A stretch of 64,000 bases of DNA from Kluyvera sp046569695 (lineage in GTDB: Bacteria > Pseudomonadota > Gammaproteobacteria > Enterobacterales > Enterobacteriaceae). Location of the stretch: the NCBI RefSeq assembly GCF_046569695.1, contig NZ_JBKHUI010000012.1, positions 103,046 to 167,045 on the forward strand, read 5' to 3'. Positions 1 to 8,273 of the stretch are shown in pieces. Position 1 is the first letter of the stretch; each line of letters begins with the position of its first letter. The notes beneath the pieces were generated by a model that had not been told where the DNA came from, searched no databases, and saw nothing but the letters and a program-made list of their open reading frames with translations. The translations under genes and the position numbers were made by a program.

Positions 1-520
1 GCGGCCATTCCTTACGGCTACGGCTCCAGCAACGCACCGGGAAGCCCCACGCAAGCAGGCTCTCAGCGACTTTTGAACCCAGTACGCCCGCGCCCATAAT
101 GCCGACGGTAAATTCGTCGTGGGTGTAATCCGGCAGCGGCTGCCAGCTGGACTGACGCTGCAGCGCCTGATAGTCATCGAAGCGACGGAACCAGTGCAGC
201 ACCTGGCTGACCGCGTACTCCTGCATTTGGATGCCCATACCGGTATCTTCCAGGCGGAAGAGCGGGATAGATTCCGGCAGCATTTCCGGATGCGCCTTGA
301 GCTTGCTGAGGATTGAGTCAACGCCAGCCCCCAGTGCGAACACGGCTTTAAGACTGCGGCCTTGCAACATTTCCACCGGAGGATGCCACACCAGCGCATA
401 GTCGGCAGGTGCATCATCGCCACGCTGCCAGCCACGAATACGGGCATTCGGCAGCAATTTGCTTAGCTCGGCAATCCAATAAGGGGTATCAAACGTGGGG
501 TGATAAAAGATGATCTCCAT
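1..520 (-). CDS. ghrA: Glyoxylate/hydroxypyruvate reductase A, 5' part (runs off the left edge)
   Basis: GhrA is a cytosolic NAD(P)H-dependent 2-hydroxyacid dehydrogenase that reduces glyoxylate and hydroxypyruvate. The window holds the first 173 codons, starting MEIIFYHPTFDTPYW and ending inside the nucleotide-binding domain. Seen: the substrate-domain stretch LGAGVDSILSKLKAHPEM, the conserved MQEYAVSQVLHWFRRFDDYQ segment, and the Rossmann glycine motif GIMGAGVLGSKVAESL. From memory it matches E. coli GhrA closely; that protein is about 312 residues, so a little over half is present. The catalytic Arg, Glu and His lie in the missing part. It is transcribed leftwards, divergently from the tRNA-Ser gene, as in E. 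coli where serX lies between ghrA and phoH. Confidence 0.93.
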   Translation of the reverse strand, partial: MEIIFYHPTFDTPYWIAELSKLLPNARIRGWQRGDDAPADYALVWHPPVEMLQGRSLKAVFALGAGVDSILSKLKAHPEMLPESIPLFRLEDTGMGIQMQEYAVSQVLHWFRRFDDYQALQRQSSWQPLPDYTHDEFTVGIMGAGVLGSKVAESLLAWGFPVRCWSRSRKEWP

Positions 521-717
521 AATGACTCCTGCTCAGAGCACCGTTACCAGATCGGATGGGCGCTGTTTTTGATTATTTTTGTGATTTAACAGAATAACAA
601 ATTTCTTTTGCCTGTCCCCGAAAATGCGGGTGCGATCGCAAAAAATACGATTTATGTCTGTTTAAGAAGCATGTTGGTTGAAGTTTGTGTAAACGCACGA
701 TTTTTTTAAAAAGTTTA

Positions 718-746
718 TTGACGGTGAGGAGCCTTTTCCCTACATT
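718..746 (+). promoter_or_regulatory. Promoter of the first tRNA-Ser gene
   Basis: A TTGACG -35 (718-723) and a TACATT -10 (741-746) are separated by 17 bp and end about 33 bp before the tRNA. A GC-rich stretch follows the -10, resembling a stringent-type discriminator. Position and spacing fit a sigma-70 stable-RNA promoter. Confidence 0.65.
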
Positions 747-779
747 AGCGCTCGTCCCAGCAACACGGGACAACAATAT

Positions 780-867
780 GGTGAGGTGTCCGAGTGGCTG
801 AAGGAGCACGCCTGGAAAGTGTGTATACGGCAACGTATCCGGGGTTCGAATCCCCGCCTCACCGCCA
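780..867 (+). tRNA. serX: tRNA-Ser (anticodon GGA), copy 1
   Basis: An 88-nt gene with an encoded CCA end. The acceptor stem GGTGAGG pairs with CCTCACC. The anticodon loop is CTGGAAA (anticodon GGA, reading UCC/UCU). There is a long type-II variable arm (TGTATACGGCAACGTA) and a T-loop GGTTCGAATCC. Sequence and place, next to ghrA, match E. coli serX. An identical copy lies at 5550-5637. Confidence 0.97.
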
Positions 868-880
868 TATTTAAGAAAGA

Positions 881-909
881 GCTCGTACGAAAGTACGGGC
901 TTTTTTTTT
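881..909 (+). terminator. Intrinsic terminator of tRNA-Ser copy 1
   Basis: The hairpin GCTCGTAC-GAAA-GTACGGGC is followed by nine T. The stem contains one T-G wobble that the second tRNA copy lacks. Confidence 0.9.
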
Positions 910-947
910 CGCCTATTGCACTTGGGGGGATTCTGCTCCCTTCCCCA

Positions 948-1043
948 TCCAGCACCAAAGCCGCCTGTTTCCCCGGGGTCGGCGTAAACGCCTCGCCCGG
1001 CTATATTCAAATCGTAGCCCTGCCAGGCGCAGCGCCGCCGGGA
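948..1043. repeat. REP/BIME-like palindromic element
   Basis: Contains GGGTCGGCGTAAACGCCTCGCCCGG followed by an inverted GCAGCGCCGCCGGG half, the common enterobacterial REP layout. A closely related element with the same leading CCAGCACCAAAGC follows the second tRNA-Ser near 5695, so it seems to be part of the same duplicated block. Confidence 0.7.
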
Positions 1044-1047
1044 ATAC

Positions 1048-2478
1048 TCACCACCCCACCGGACGCACAAAGGCAATACAAACGCTCTGAACGTCATGAG
1101 ATGGGTCCGTCTGAAAATCGATTGGCACCTTCACATCAATGTGAATCTGCGGCCACTCCTGTAGGGCCGTACCAAAATGTTCCGTGGAGCATGAGCCCCC
1201 TACGCGGCCAATCAGCACAACGCCAGCATGCAACAACTGCTCGCGACTAATATCCGCACTGTAGATATTTGGCTGCGTGGTATTGTTCCATTTGGTGATA
1301 ATTTTTGGCCTGGAAGGAACGTAAAACGTTAACCATTCTGCCAGACGTTCCCCACCGACATACTTCAGCGGAGTACCGTAGCGTTGAAACCAGAGGCGGT
1401 TTACCGTATCGCTGAACGGGATAACACCGCTCATCTTCTGCCCCGCATTAGCCACGTTGGTGTACATCACACCGCAGTAACCCACGAGGACCAACAGTGC
1501 AGCGCTGAATAAGGCTACAAACGCAGCGCGTGGAATGGTGACGGAAGTTTGGTTGACGCAGCTGACCATTAGCGCCGGTGCCAGAATGAAAAAAGGCTGC
1601 AGCCATTCAGTTAATCTGCCGCTGTTGAAGAAGAAAAACCAACAGCAAAGCGCTGTCAGCGGAATCAAGTAGACTCCCAGCGCTACCCGACCTTCCCATG
1701 ACACAGGCCAGCGTAAGCGCCCGCCACAAAAATAGAGAATAGCGCCAGAAATAAGCAACGGATAAAAAATGGAGATCAAGCAGGTAAAAACTCCCGGATT
1801 AATACCTGAGTGCATTTCTGAATTTACCCAATGCAGTGCAGCAAAATTATGTTCCTGTAGCCACAGGATATTAGGGGTAATCAACAGTACGCCTAATGCT
1901 AACGCACAATACCAGACAATATGTCGATAGCAGCGACGAATATCCGCCACGACAAGCGTTGAGAGAAAAACAGCCCCGACCAGAATCAACGTAGAATATT
2001 TTGACATGGTTGCCAGTCCGGCCAACAGTGCAAAGGCAAGCCACCAATACAGGCTTCGGCTAATAGCCTGTAGATAGCAATACATCATCCACGGCCATAG
2101 CATTACCAACAAATAATTATCGTTGTAGCTAATAATATCGAAGTTAATTAACCCTGATAAATTAAGGGTTAACAATGCAATCCAGGCCAGCTTTTCGCTG
2201 CCAGTAAGCCTGTGTGCAAATACCCAACTGCCGACCATGCCTATTGCGATGGCGAGAAAATGCGAAGCATACCAGTAAATATGTGCGGGCAGATGGAGTG
2301 CAGGCCACATGACCAGGCCGACCAACCACGGATTTTTTGGCGAGCCCCATTCGGCGTTTTGCGCCCAATTCAGCGCCTCTACGGCATCATAGGGAACCGC
2401 AGGGTCAAGCGCTACAGTCGCGATAGTCCACAGTACGGCATACAGCGATGCCCAGATTATAACCAACCGTAAATTCAT
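1048..2478 (-). CDS. Family-39-like (PMT/ArnT-type) membrane glycosyltransferase
   Basis: A polytopic inner-membrane protein of 476 residues from the ATG at 2478. The open frame extends 40 codons upstream, but that part is not protein-like. The N-terminus has a first membrane helix followed by DPAVPYDAVEALNWAQNAEWG, an acidic periplasmic loop as in GT39/GT83 enzymes whose catalytic Asp lies after TM1. About ten hydrophobic segments follow, then a soluble C-terminal domain of roughly 100 residues. These enzymes move sugars from polyprenyl-phosphate donors to lipid A, glycans or proteins; the acceptor here is unknown. It is a single gene with no glycan operon around it. Base composition is more AT-rich than its neighbours and it sits beside a tRNA gene, which suggests acquisition. 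The family is fairly sure, the substrate is not. Confidence 0.7.
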   Translation of the reverse strand: MNLRLVIIWASLYAVLWTIATVALDPAVPYDAVEALNWAQNAEWGSPKNPWLVGLVMWPALHLPAHIYWYASHFLAIAIGMVGSWVFAHRLTGSEKLAWIALLTLNLSGLINFDIISYNDNYLLVMLWPWMMYCYLQAISRSLYWWLAFALLAGLATMSKYSTLILVGAVFLSTLVVADIRRCYRHIVWYCALALGVLLITPNILWLQEHNFAALHWVNSEMHSGINPGVFTCLISIFYPLLISGAILYFCGGRLRWPVSWEGRVALGVYLIPLTALCCWFFFFNSGRLTEWLQPFFILAPALMVSCVNQTSVTIPRAAFVALFSAALLVLVGYCGVMYTNVANAGQKMSGVIPFSDTVNRLWFQRYGTPLKYVGGERLAEWLTFYVPSRPKIITKWNNTTQPNIYSADISREQLLHAGVVLIGRVGGSCSTEHFGTALQEWPQIHIDVKVPIDFQTDPSHDVQSVCIAFVRPVGW

Positions 2479-2826
2479 TATGTTTACCGGGCAGAAATTC
2501 AACCTATCGAGCTTAGAGTTATCCCTCATAAAAAGTATAAACAGAGATTCAATGAGATGCTTATTTATGACGTATTGAAATAGTAAAAATAACAACACTA
2601 TCCAGATGGCACATTTTAAAATATGTCATCAAAATAATTAATCACAATTTGTTAGATGTAATAGTACAAACAAAACGACGTAGAATATCGCCTTTAATAA
2701 TTTCCGCGTTCTGATTACCGCAGCACCTCATCTGCCGGTACCTGCGGCTTGTCTCAGGTCGTCGAAAAAGATCAACAGAGCATCGATAGCACACACCCCG
2801 TACGCAATTTTAAATGAAATATAAAC
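2479..2826. other. AT-rich intergenic region
   Basis: About 350 bp between the glycosyltransferase start and the LysR gene end. The part nearest the glycosyltransferase is AT-rich and presumably holds its leftward promoter. No clear operator, repeat or RNA gene is seen. Confidence 0.4.
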
Positions 2827-3732
2827 TCACTCCTCAATCATCTGCGCATACTCCTCGCTGAGGAAATCCACCAGCGCACGCACCGCAGGCAGCAGCCCTC
2901 GCCGTGATGGGAAGACAGCGTGAATCACCTCCCGCTTCGGCTCCCACTCATCGAGCACACGCACCAGCAAGCCACCGGCTAACTGATCTTTCGCCATCAG
3001 GATTGGCAACTGCACCACCCCAACACCCGCCACCGCCGCCTCACGAAGCGCCAGCATATCGCTGGTAATCAGCCGTGGCGTAAAGTGCACCTCGGCCTTT
3101 GCGCCATCCGGGCCATTTACCGACCAGCGATGGACGTGCTTGCCTGCCGACATGCTTAACCCCGGCCAGCGACTGAGTTCGTCCGGCACCAGCGGCTTGC
3201 CCATCTTCGCCACCAGCGACGGGCTGGCGACGAGACAGTGACCGCGGTCCGCCAGTACACGCATCACCAGATCGCTGTCATCAAAAGGACGCGGCCTGAC
3301 GCGAATCGCCACATCAATACCCTCCGCCACCAGATCCACGCGCCGATTAGTCGCTTCAAGCTGAATCTGCACGCCCGGATAACGCACCATAAAGCGCGCC
3401 AGCATCGGCCCAACGTGCACATGCAGCAGCGTGACCGGGCAGGTCAGCTTCACGCAGCCTCGCGGCTCCGCCTGTAACACTGCTATAGCTTCCTGCGCCG
3501 CCTCCGCCTCAATCAGCATCGCCTTACAGTGCTGATAAAACGTCTGCCCGACTTCCGTCACCGTGAACTGCCGGGTGGTGCGATGAATCAACCGCACCCC
3601 AAGCTGCTCTTCCAGCTGCGCAATGCGTCGGCTGAGCTTTGACTTTGGAATATCCAGCGCGCGGCCCGCCGCGGCAAAACCGCCGTTATCCACCACGTGA
3701 ACAAACCACGCGAAATCATTGAGATCCTGCAT
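2827..3732 (-). CDS. LysR-type transcriptional regulator
   Basis: A 301-residue LTTR starting MQDLNDFAWFVHVVDNGGF; a start two codons upstream is possible. The N-terminal winged HTH (about residues 1-60) includes AAGRALDIPKSKLSRRIAQL and LGVRLIHRTTRQF. The rest is the periplasmic-binding-like effector domain, beginning near GCVKLTCPVTLL. It is divergent from the pirin/hydrolase pair with about 110 bp between starts, the usual layout for an LTTR that controls the adjacent operon. The effector is unknown. Confidence 0.85.
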   Translation of the reverse strand: MQDLNDFAWFVHVVDNGGFAAAGRALDIPKSKLSRRIAQLEEQLGVRLIHRTTRQFTVTEVGQTFYQHCKAMLIEAEAAQEAIAVLQAEPRGCVKLTCPVTLLHVHVGPMLARFMVRYPGVQIQLEATNRRVDLVAEGIDVAIRVRPRPFDDSDLVMRVLADRGHCLVASPSLVAKMGKPLVPDELSRWPGLSMSAGKHVHRWSVNGPDGAKAEVHFTPRLITSDMLALREAAVAGVGVVQLPILMAKDQLAGGLLVRVLDEWEPKREVIHAVFPSRRGLLPAVRALVDFLSEEYAQMIEE

Positions 3733-3846
3733 CACCACCTCATCGTTCTATTTTTGCAACAGTGTGGGCTATTTTCGCTATCTACCGAACTATTACATCT
3801 GAATATAAGCTAATCCACATCAAAGCTCACTACGCAGGAGAAACAA

Positions 3847-4707
3847 ATGAAACAGATTACGGGTGTTTATACCGCGCCACGTCCGCATTGGGTGGGCGAT
3901 GGCTTCCCGGTTCGTTCGTTATTTTCCTATCAGTCTCACGGTGAAAGCCTGAGTCCTTTCCTGCTGCTCGACTATGCCGGGCCATACAGCTTCCCGGCAG
4001 ACGGCGCGAAGCGCGGGGTGGGAGAACATCCGCACCGTGGATTCGAGACGGTCACTATCGTCTACGCCGGAGAGGTGGAGCATCGGGATTCCACCGGTAA
4101 AGGCGGTGTGATTGGCCCAGGAGACGTGCAGTGGATGACCGCAGGCTCCGGCATTCTGCATCAGGAATTTCACTCGGCAGAGTTTGCCCGTCGCGGCGGC
4201 GAACTGAAGATGATCCAGCTGTGGGTCAATCTGCCAGCGAAGGACAAGATGACCGCACCGGGTTACCAGAGTATTGAAGCAGCCGCTATTCCAACGGTGG
4301 AACTGCCGGATAACAGCGGGTCGCTGCGGGTGATTGCCGGTCACTACCAGGAAGCAATGGGCCCGGCCAACACCTTCTCACCGCTGAACGTCTGGGATAT
4401 GCAGCTTCGGGAAGATAAAGAAGCTTCCTTCGAGCAGCCAGAAGGCTGGAGCACCGCCCTGGTGGTGCTGGAAGGTAGCGTCACGGTGAACGGCGAAACC
4501 CACGCTCAGGAAGCACAACTGGTGGTACTCAGCCAGGAAGGTGCGCGCGTTCATTTACACGCCAGCAGCGATGCCAAAGTGCTGGTGCTGGCAGGCGCGC
4601 CGCTCAACGAACCAATTGTGGGCTATGGCCCCTTCGTGATGAACAGTAAAACCGAAATCGACGAAGCCATTCGCGATTTTAACTCCGGCCGCTTTGGTCA
4701 GATTTGA
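3847..4707 (+). CDS. Pirin-family cupin protein
   Basis: A 286-residue bicupin of the pirin/YhaK/quercetinase-like family. The N-terminal cupin carries the pirin metal-site motifs EHPHRGFETVT and GILHQEF, supplying the three His and one Glu that bind Fe or another metal in characterised members. A second cupin follows (WSTALVVLEGSVTVNGE). Some members have quercetin 2,3-dioxygenase activity, others are redox sensors; nothing here decides. The start has a good ribosome site (CAGGAGAAAC). It is followed 19 bp later by a YcaC-like hydrolase, so the two are co-transcribed and probably regulated by the divergent LysR protein in response to an aromatic or electrophilic compound. Confidence 0.88.
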   Translation: MKQITGVYTAPRPHWVGDGFPVRSLFSYQSHGESLSPFLLLDYAGPYSFPADGAKRGVGEHPHRGFETVTIVYAGEVEHRDSTGKGGVIGPGDVQWMTAGSGILHQEFHSAEFARRGGELKMIQLWVNLPAKDKMTAPGYQSIEAAAIPTVELPDNSGSLRVIAGHYQEAMGPANTFSPLNVWDMQLREDKEASFEQPEGWSTALVVLEGSVTVNGETHAQEAQLVVLSQEGARVHLHASSDAKVLVLAGAPLNEPIVGYGPFVMNSKTEIDEAIRDFNSGRFGQI

Positions 4708-4726
4708 CACTACAGAGGTGAATAAC

Positions 4727-5404
4727 ATGTCTACTCCAGCAAATTTCAACGGCGCGCGTCCAGTGATTGATGTTAACGATGCGGTGATGCTGTTAATCGA
4801 CCATCAGAGCGGTCTGTTCCAGACGGTGGGAGATATGCCGATGCCAGAGTTGCGCGCTCGCGCTGCGGCACTGGCGAAAATGGCGACGCTTGCCGGTCTG
4901 CCGGTGATCACCACCGCCTCGGTGCCGCAAGGTCCGAACGGCCCGCTAATCCCAGAGATTCACGAAAATGCACCGCATGCGCACTATATTGCGCGTAAAG
5001 GCGAAATTAATGCCTGGGATAACCCGGAGTTTGTGGCTGCCGTAAAGGCCACGGGACGCAAAACGTTAATTATCGCCGGGACGATCACCAGCGTCTGCAT
5101 GGCCTTCCCGGCCATTGCCGCCGTCGCCGATGGTTATAAAGTGTTTGCGGTCATTGATGCTTCCGGCACCTACAGCAAGATGGCGCAGGAAGTGACGCTG
5201 GCCCGCGTGGCGCAGGCAGGCGTAGTGCCAATGGATACCGCCGCCGTAGCCTCTGAACTGCAGCGTACCTGGAACCGCCCGGATGCCGCCGAATGGGCCG
5301 AGGTGTATACCAAAATCTTCCCGGCGTATCAGCTGCTGATTGAAAGCTACGCAAAAGCGCAGGACGTCGTGAAAAACAACGAACAGCTTGATTCTCAGCG
5401 TTAA
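4727..5404 (+). CDS. Isochorismatase-family (YcaC-like) hydrolase
   Basis: A cysteine hydrolase of 225 residues. The start at 4727 is chosen for the AGAGGTG ribosome site 6 bp upstream. The family triad is visible: Asp25 in LLIDHQSGL, Lys91 in IARKGEINAWDNPEF, and Cys124 in GTITSVCMAFPA. The overall pattern, including GPNGPLIPE and DASGTYSKM, follows E. coli YcaC, a structurally known hydrolase of unknown substrate. It is the second gene of the pirin operon. A hairpin follows the stop. Confidence 0.88.
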   Translation: MSTPANFNGARPVIDVNDAVMLLIDHQSGLFQTVGDMPMPELRARAAALAKMATLAGLPVITTASVPQGPNGPLIPEIHENAPHAHYIARKGEINAWDNPEFVAAVKATGRKTLIIAGTITSVCMAFPAIAAVADGYKVFAVIDASGTYSKMAQEVTLARVAQAGVVPMDTAAVASELQRTWNRPDAAEWAEVYTKIFPAYQLLIESYAKAQDVVKNNEQLDSQR

Positions 5405-5409
5405 CCCAC

Positions 5410-5437
5410 CCGCCCCGCCTCTTTTCGGCGGGGCGGT
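5410..5437 (+). terminator. Probable terminator of the pirin-hydrolase operon
   Basis: A strong GC hairpin, GCCCCGCC-TCTTTTC-GGCGGGGC, starts just after the hydrolase stop. The following T-tract is weak (GGTGTTCATT), so efficiency is uncertain. Confidence 0.6.
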
Positions 5438-5479
5438 GTTCATTGCTTAACCGAACGATAAATAAATCTGAATTTATGC

Positions 5480-5508
5480 TTGACCGTTTCAGGTCAACTC
5501 CCTATAGT
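5480..5508 (+). promoter_or_regulatory. Promoter of the second tRNA-Ser gene
   Basis: TTGACC (5480-5485) and TATAGT (5503-5508) with a 17-bp spacer, followed by a GC-rich discriminator. It differs in sequence from the promoter of copy 1, so the duplication does not include the promoter. Confidence 0.75.
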
Positions 5509-5549
5509 AGCGCCCCGTTGACCACCTACGGTGAGCAGCAAAACAATAT

Positions 5550-5637
5550 GGTGAGGTGTCCGAGTGGCTGAAGGAGCACGCCTGGAAAGTGTGTATACGG
5601 CAACGTATCCGGGGTTCGAATCCCCGCCTCACCGCCA
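5550..5637 (+). tRNA. tRNA-Ser (anticodon GGA), copy 2
   Basis: An 88-nt type-II tRNA, identical to the copy at 780-867: GGA anticodon in loop CTGGAAA, long variable arm, encoded CCA. E. coli also has two tRNA-Ser(GGA) genes (serW, serX), but they are far apart, not in tandem. Confidence 0.97.
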
Positions 5638-5650
5638 TATTTAAGAAAGA

Positions 5651-5679
5651 GCTCGTACGAAAGTACGAGCTTTTTTTTT
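5651..5679 (+). terminator. Intrinsic terminator of tRNA-Ser copy 2
   Basis: The perfectly paired hairpin GCTCGTAC-GAAA-GTACGAGC is followed by nine T. Confidence 0.92.
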
Positions 5680-5694
5680 GCGTGTTGCACAAGG

Positions 5695-5792
5695 GCCAGC
5701 ACCAAAGCTGCCGGTTACCCGGGGTCGGCGTAAACGCCTCGCCCGGGCTACAGGTTGTAGCCCGGGCAAGCGCAGCGCCGCCGGGAACCGCT
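5695..5792. repeat. REP/BIME-like palindromic element
   Basis: CCCGGGGTCGGCGTAAACGCCTCGCCCGGG, then TACAGGTTGTA and an inverted GCCCGGGCAAGCGCAGCGCCGCCGGG half. It is related to the element at 948-1043, which also follows a tRNA-Ser copy. It lies in the tail of the leftward met-like operon. Confidence 0.75.
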
Positions 5793-5796
5793 CGGT

Positions 5797-6801
5797 CTAC
5801 CTCACCGCCACCCTATCCGCCACCTGTGCCGCCAGCCGTAAAGACTCCGCCGTCAGCGGCGAATCGACGCGAATCCGTAGTTGCCCAACGATCCGCCCCT
5901 GAATCGGCTCACAGCTGCTGTATACCAGCTGCGAACGGCTGCCAAGCGCCTGCGCAATCTGCTGCAAATCCGGTTCACGCCCGTTAACGCCATTAAAATG
6001 CAGCGTGATCATCTGCTGCCCTTCAACCATGATGTCACGATTCTCCTCGCGCCCGTGATGCAACGTCCCGAGCATCCCGCGCGTCACTTCATGCTGCGGG
6101 TCGCCAAAAACCTGCCATACCTCCCCTTGCTCAATCACCTTTCCCTTTTCCAGCACCGCCACCCGGTCACACAGCGTACGAATCACATCCATCTCGTGGG
6201 TAATCAGGATAATCGTCAGCCCCAGCCGCTGATTAATCTCTTTGAGCAGGCTAAGTACCGCCAGCGTATTTTCCGGGTCAAGCGCCGAGGTCGCCTCATC
6301 GCACAGTAAAATCTCCGGCTGAGTAACCAGCGCCCTCGCTATCCCGGTACGCTGCTTTTGCCCACCGGAAAGCTGCCCGGGGAAGCTATCGCGCAGCGGC
6401 TCCAGCCCCACCAGCTGAAGCATCTCGTCAACGCGTCGACGACGTTCAGCGGCGGGGATACCCGCCATACGCAGCGGCAGTTCGACGTTCTCCGCCACCG
6501 TTTTGGTGGCGTGCAGATTGAAGTGCTGGAAAATCATCGCCACCCGGCGACGCAGATCCCGCAGTTGCCCGCGTGTGCCTTCACCGATCGGTACGCCGCT
6601 TATCGTCATCTCCCCCCTGTCAGCGTTCTCCAGGCGGTTAAACAGTCGCAGCAGCGTCGATTTCCCCGCGCCGCTGCGCCCAATAATGCCAAAGATCTCC
6701 CCGGCCTGAATCTCCAGGTTGATATCGTCAAGCGCCTGCACGCCGTTCGGGTATGCCTTGCTAATCCCGCGCAGGCGGATATGTTGCGTCATGGCCGTCA
6801 C
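5797..6801 (-). CDS. MetN-like ABC importer ATPase
   Basis: A 334-residue ATPase of the methionine-uptake family. Seen: Walker A GRSGAGKST, signature LSGGQKQRTG, Walker B ILLCDEATSALDPE and the switch His in LITHEMD. After about residue 250 comes the C-terminal NIL domain (MITLHFNGVN...), typical of MetN, where it binds the substrate for feedback control. It is last in a leftward operon behind sfnB-like, metI-like and metQ-like genes. The sfnB link suggests import of a sulfur compound rather than, or as well as, methionine. Confidence 0.88.
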   Translation of the reverse strand: MTAMTQHIRLRGISKAYPNGVQALDDINLEIQAGEIFGIIGRSGAGKSTLLRLFNRLENADRGEMTISGVPIGEGTRGQLRDLRRRVAMIFQHFNLHATKTVAENVELPLRMAGIPAAERRRRVDEMLQLVGLEPLRDSFPGQLSGGQKQRTGIARALVTQPEILLCDEATSALDPENTLAVLSLLKEINQRLGLTIILITHEMDVIRTLCDRVAVLEKGKVIEQGEVWQVFGDPQHEVTRGMLGTLHHGREENRDIMVEGQQMITLHFNGVNGREPDLQQIAQALGSRSQLVYSSCEPIQGRIVGQLRIRVDSPLTAESLRLAAQVADRVAVR

Positions 6802-6803
6802 TC

Positions 6804-7580
6804 CTAAAATCCGGGTGCGATTTTTCCCTTATATCGGGTGAGAATAAACTGGCGCACCGCATCGGAATTCAGCGCCTTTGCCAGTTTCTGAATACCGGGA
6901 TCGTTGATATTATCCGGGCGAGCGACCAGATATTCGACGTACAGGCTTTTCCCCTTTTCCACAATCAGCGCTTTATCGGTATCAATTCCCGCCTCCAGCG
7001 CATAGTTGGCAAAGATAAACGCCAGATCCACCTGGCTCACCGCCCGCGCCAGCATCGCCCCTTCCAGCGGACGAATTTTAAAGTGGTGCGGGTTGGCAGT
7101 GATATCTTTCTCCGTCGACTGCGGATCTCCCGGGTTCTTGAGCGTAATAAGCCCGGCCTCGCTGAGCAGCACCAGCGCCCTGCCGGTATTCACCGGATCG
7201 TTAGGGATCGCGATGCTCGCACCATCAGGCAGATCCTTAATGCTGGTGTATTTAGTCGAGTACGCACCAAATGGCTCGATATGCACGCCCACCACCGGCA
7301 CCAGATTGGTATGGCGCGTCTTGTTGTAATCATCGAGGAACGGACGATACTGGTAGTAGTTCGCATCCAGATTCTTCTCGGCAAGCTGCTGGTTTGGCTG
7401 AATAAAATCATTAAAGACTTTGATCTTCAGGTCCACCCCTTCTTTTGCCAGCTGCGGCTTTACGAACTCCAGAATTTCAGCATGCGGCACCGGCGTAGCG
7501 CCCACCACCAGGGTTTCATTCGCCGCCGCAGACCACGAGAACAGCGCCATCAGACCGGCTATCACGGTTTTTTTCATCAT
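6804..7580 (-). CDS. MetQ/NlpA-family substrate-binding protein
   Basis: 258 residues. The N-terminus MMKKTVIAGLMALFSWSAAANE is a Sec signal peptide with an Ala-x-Ala type cleavage site and no lipobox Cys, so the protein should be free in the periplasm, unlike lipoprotein MetQ of E. coli. The mature part has the family core VGATPVPHAEILEFVKPQL, NANYYQY-type stretch (LDANYYQYRPFL), GAYSTKY and PNDPVNTGRAL. It sits between the permease and ATPase genes with only 2 bp before metN. The second of the two start ATGs is better spaced from the AGGA site. The ligand is probably a methionine-like or organosulfur compound. Confidence 0.87.
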   Translation of the reverse strand: MMKKTVIAGLMALFSWSAAANETLVVGATPVPHAEILEFVKPQLAKEGVDLKIKVFNDFIQPNQQLAEKNLDANYYQYRPFLDDYNKTRHTNLVPVVGVHIEPFGAYSTKYTSIKDLPDGASIAIPNDPVNTGRALVLLSEAGLITLKNPGDPQSTEKDITANPHHFKIRPLEGAMLARAVSQVDLAFIFANYALEAGIDTDKALIVEKGKSLYVEYLVARPDNINDPGIQKLAKALNSDAVRQFILTRYKGKIAPGF

Positions 7581-7598
7581 TTCATCCTGTCTATTGTC

Positions 7599-8264
7599 TT
7601 ATTTACGGCTCATGCGGCGCACCAGGCGGTCGCCGCTCATTTGTAGAATTTGCACCAGCGCAATCAGCAGTACGACCGTCACCGCCATCACGTCGGTCTG
7701 AAAACGCTGATAACCAAAGCGAATCGCCAGGTCGCCTAAACCACCACCACCAATCACCCCGGCCATCGAGGTGTAATCAACCAGTACAATGGCGGTTACC
7801 GTTACCGCCGCAATCAGCCCACCGCGCGACTCCGGCAGCAGGGTGTGCCAGATAAGCTGCCAGGTATTGCCACCCATCGCCCAGTTGGCCTCCACCAGCC
7901 CGTGGTCTACTTCGCGCAGCGACGTCTCAACAAGGCGAGCAAAGAACGGCGCACAGCCCGCCACCAGCGGCGGAATAGTGCCCTGCACGCCCAGCGAAGT
8001 ACCGGTAATTAACGTGGTCAGCGGGATCATCACAATCAGCAGAATGATGAACGGCAGCGAACGCATTACGTTCACCAGCAGCGACAGCACGCGGTGCAGC
8101 AGCGGTGCGTAGAGCAGCCGGGGCTGCCCGGTCAGATAGAGGATGACCCCCAGCGGCAGCCCAATCAGCACCGTAAACCCCAGCGCGCAGGCGAGCATCA
8201 CCAGCGTATCCAGCCCTGCCTGCGCCACATCGTTCCAGTCAATTCCGGCCAGAAAAGCGAGCAT
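7599..8264 (-). CDS. MetI-like ABC importer permease
   Basis: A 221-residue inner-membrane permease with five or six hydrophobic helices. The EAA-type coupling loop is visible at VEANWAMGGNTWQLIWHTLLPESRGG, where it contacts the ATPase. SLPFIILLIVMIPLT and AGVIGGGGLGDLAIRFGYQRF are typical of MetI. It lies 9 bp after the sfnB-like gene and 18 bp before the metQ-like gene in one leftward operon. Confidence 0.9.
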   Translation of the reverse strand: MLAFLAGIDWNDVAQAGLDTLVMLACALGFTVLIGLPLGVILYLTGQPRLLYAPLLHRVLSLLVNVMRSLPFIILLIVMIPLTTLITGTSLGVQGTIPPLVAGCAPFFARLVETSLREVDHGLVEANWAMGGNTWQLIWHTLLPESRGGLIAAVTVTAIVLVDYTSMAGVIGGGGLGDLAIRFGYQRFQTDVMAVTVVLLIALVQILQMSGDRLVRRMSRK

Positions 8265-8273
8265 GCTCTCTCC

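Larger units (their letters stand above)
5542..5679 (+). repeat. 138-bp direct repeat holding tRNA-Ser plus terminator (copy 2 of 772-909)
   Basis: Positions 772-909 and 5542-5679 are identical apart from one base in the terminator stem (G at 898, A at 5668). The repeat covers 8 bp before the tRNA, the tRNA itself and the whole terminator. The two copies are direct and 4770 bp apart. Confidence 0.95.

Noticed and set aside
573..1250. Open frames of 174, 72 and 154 codons running through the first tRNA-Ser, and similar frames at 5489-5987 around the second
   Set aside because: They are created by the tRNA sequence itself and recur in both copies; none looks like a protein.
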